Source: an uncultured Candidatus Nemicrothrix sp. (GTDB lineage Bacteria > Actinomycetota > Acidimicrobiia > Acidimicrobiales > Acidimicrobilacustridaceae). Taken from it: a DNA stretch of 7,469 bases. Each line of letters begins with the position of its first letter. Position 1 is the first letter of the stretch. Under the pieces are notes generated by a model, which worked only from the letters and a program-made list of their open reading frames with translations, did no database searches and was not told where the DNA came from. Both the position numbers and the translations under genes were made by a program. Location: the NCBI GenBank assembly GCA_903827085.1, contig CAIKHC010000118.1, positions 1-7,469 of the forward strand. The letters run 5' to 3'. Below are positions 6,521-7,469 of the stretch, one piece after another.

Positions 6521-7387
6521 TCAGTAGCCAACTTCCCAGAGGCAGAGCCCCTGTGGAGGGGCGACTCCCCCGGCAGCGGAACGGTCTTCCGCCCGGATAA
6601 TCCCGGCCATTTCGCCAGGGCGACGGAAACCTCGGCCCATCTCGACCATCGTTCCCACAATGGACCGGACCATCTGATGGCAATAGGAAGAAGCTCGGAT
6701 ATCGAACCGGAGGATCCCGTCACCGAGTTCGTGCCATGAGGCATCGTGGACTCGGCGCATAAGCGACGGCTCGAAGCCCGTCACCGGGTTGGGCTTAGGT
6801 CGGCGACAAAAGCTCGAGAAATTGTGAAGGCCATAGAGCGCGTCACACGCGAGGTGAAGCGCGTGAATATCGAGGTCTTGCGGCACCCACCACGAGGTCG
6901 CGGCCAGGAACGGATCAGGAATCGGGCGATTCACGATGGTGTAGCGATACGAACGCCACAGCGCGGAAAAGCGCGCATCGAAATCGGCAGCAGCGAGTTG
7001 CGCATCGCGCACAACAATCCCCGGAACGCATTGTCGATTGATCGATCGTGCAAGTCGTGCCGGTGAACCCTTCCCCGATGCAACAAGGTCGGTATCGACA
7101 TCAAATGAGATCACTTGGCCCCATCCGTGCACACCTGCATCGGTACGACCAGCAATCGACAACACAACCGGGTGTCCGACGCAGCGTTCAATTTCCGTAC
7201 GAATTGTGCGCGCCACGGATTCGACGCCGTCGTTTTCCGCCATGCCCCGAAACTTCGAACCGTCATAGGCGATGGTCATGCGCAATCTTGTGAATCCTGC
7301 GGCTGGCGCGGGAACGTCAACAACTGCGCGTTCTGCGTTCGGACGCGACTCGACCGACCACAGTGGGTCGGTCGAGATCACGTTCAT
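6521..7387 (-). CDS. truA: tRNA pseudouridine(38-40) synthase TruA
   Basis: TruA converts uridines 38-40 in the anticodon stem-loop of many tRNAs to pseudouridine. The catalytic aspartate is Asp83 in AGRTDAGVH (79-87). Other family motifs are TIAYDGSKFRG (38-48), LWRSYRY (143-149), HNFSSFC (188-194), SYCHQMVRSIVGTM (234-247) and APPQGL (276-281) near the end. The longest frame, given here, is 288 residues and begins 26 nt after rplQ. Most TruA proteins begin only a few residues before the YDG strand. A start at TTG 7285 (AGGA nine nt upstream) or ATG 7279 would give about 252-254 residues, nearer the usual length. The extra N-terminal segment also contains a perfect 11-bp inverted repeat, so I favour the shorter start. 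The usual GW after the YDG strand is replaced by GMAEN. Gene order with rplQ upstream and rplM downstream is standard in actinobacteria. Confidence 0.95.
   Translation of the reverse strand: MNVISTDPLWSVESRPNAERAVVDVPAPAAGFTRLRMTIAYDGSKFRGMAENDGVESVARTIRTEIERCVGHPVVLSIAGRTDAGVHGWGQVISFDVDTDLVASGKGSPARLARSINRQCVPGIVVRDAQLAAADFDARFSALWRSYRYTIVNRPIPDPFLAATSWWVPQDLDIHALHLACDALYGLHNFSSFCRRPKPNPVTGFEPSLMRRVHDASWHELGDGILRFDIRASSYCHQMVRSIVGTMVEMGRGFRRPGEMAGIIRAEDRSAAGGVAPPQGLCLWEVGY
7349..7376 (-). terminator. Perfect 11-bp hairpin downstream of rplQ (possible terminator)
   Basis: The minus strand reads CTCGACCGACC, a 6-nt loop CACTGT, then GGTCGGTCGAG. This is an exact inverted repeat of 11 bp that would form a very stable RNA hairpin. 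It begins 37 nt after the rplQ stop codon. No T-run follows, which is common for actinobacterial terminators but also leaves other roles open, such as a processing site or a truA leader hairpin. It lies within codons 4-13 of the longest truA frame and upstream of the shorter, more likely truA starts. Confidence 0.5.
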
Positions 7388-7413
7388 AACAGTCCGATCC
7401 GGACGAAGACGAT

Positions 7414-7469
7414 TCAGACGAGTTCGATACGAGCCATCGACGCATTGTCGCCTTGGCGCGGTCCGAGCT
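7414..7469 (-). CDS. rplQ: 50S ribosomal protein L17, C-terminal end only
   Basis: The minus strand entering the window from the right encodes LGPRQGDNASMARIELV followed by TGA. This matches the conserved L17 C-terminus (a LGPRxGD motif, then a hydrophobic stretch ending in IELV). L17 is a large-subunit ribosomal protein near the exit tunnel. Only the last 17 full codons and the stop are present. In actinobacteria rplQ is the last gene of the alpha operon (after rpoA) and is followed by truA, as here. The short length limits the evidence, but motif and context agree well. Confidence 0.9.
   Translation of the reverse strand, partial: LGPRQGDNASMARIELV

Noticed and set aside
5852..6739. 295-codon open frame on the plus strand across rplM and its leader
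   Set aside because: It is antisense to rplM and the end of truA, resembles no protein I know, and is explained by the low stop frequency opposite a G+C-rich gene.
1..7469. Mobile elements, CRISPR arrays, tRNA/rRNA genes, phage or defence genes
   Set aside because: I looked for long repeats, cloverleaf-like structures and transposase or defence motifs and saw none; the region is conserved core genome.

Overview
The window is a G+C-rich, single-direction block of housekeeping genes, all on the minus strand. The order in transcription direction (high to low coordinates) is rplQ (only its 3' end), truA, rplM, rpsI, glmM, a very large glmS, and a fused acpS-nnr gene that runs off the left edge. 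This gene order, with L17-TruA-L13-S9 followed by the glucosamine pathway and then AcpS and NAD(P)HX repair, is typical of Actinomycetota. I think a deep-branching class such as Acidimicrobiia is likely. That placement rests on gene order, protein style and the odd GlmS, and no marker in the window proves it.

Right part (about 6370-7469): the last codons of ribosomal protein L17 are followed by the pseudouridine synthase gene truA. A perfect 11-bp inverted repeat lies inside the first codons of the longest truA frame. It suggests a terminator or regulatory hairpin after rplQ and a later real truA start. Between truA and rplM is a 153-nt leader with several small hairpins, one with a UUCG tetraloop just upstream of the rplM ribosome binding site.

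Middle part (about 4136-6367): rplM and rpsI (L13 and S9) form the usual pair, each with a good ribosome binding site. After 46 nt comes glmM, and 12 nt after glmM comes glmS. Neither glmM nor glmS has a clear Shine-Dalgarno sequence. I see no strong terminator between these genes, so they are probably one operon that links ribosome production to UDP-GlcNAc (peptidoglycan precursor) supply.

Left part (1-4135): glmS encodes 1157 residues, nearly twice the usual length of about 610. It keeps the Cys2 glutaminase, two SIS domains and the aligned catalytic residues. It also has a helical insertion of about 145 residues in the glutaminase domain, a second insertion of about 50 residues, and a C-terminal extension of about 325 residues. 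The lysine-containing tail motif that normally ends GlmS appears to be displaced into the middle of that extension. The next gene overlaps the glmS stop by ATGA. It is open to the left edge and encodes an AcpS domain joined in frame to the start of a YjeF_N (NAD(P)HX epimerase) domain. The remodelled GlmS and the AcpS-NnrE fusion are the most noteworthy items. There are no mobile elements, CRISPR arrays, tRNAs or rRNAs.
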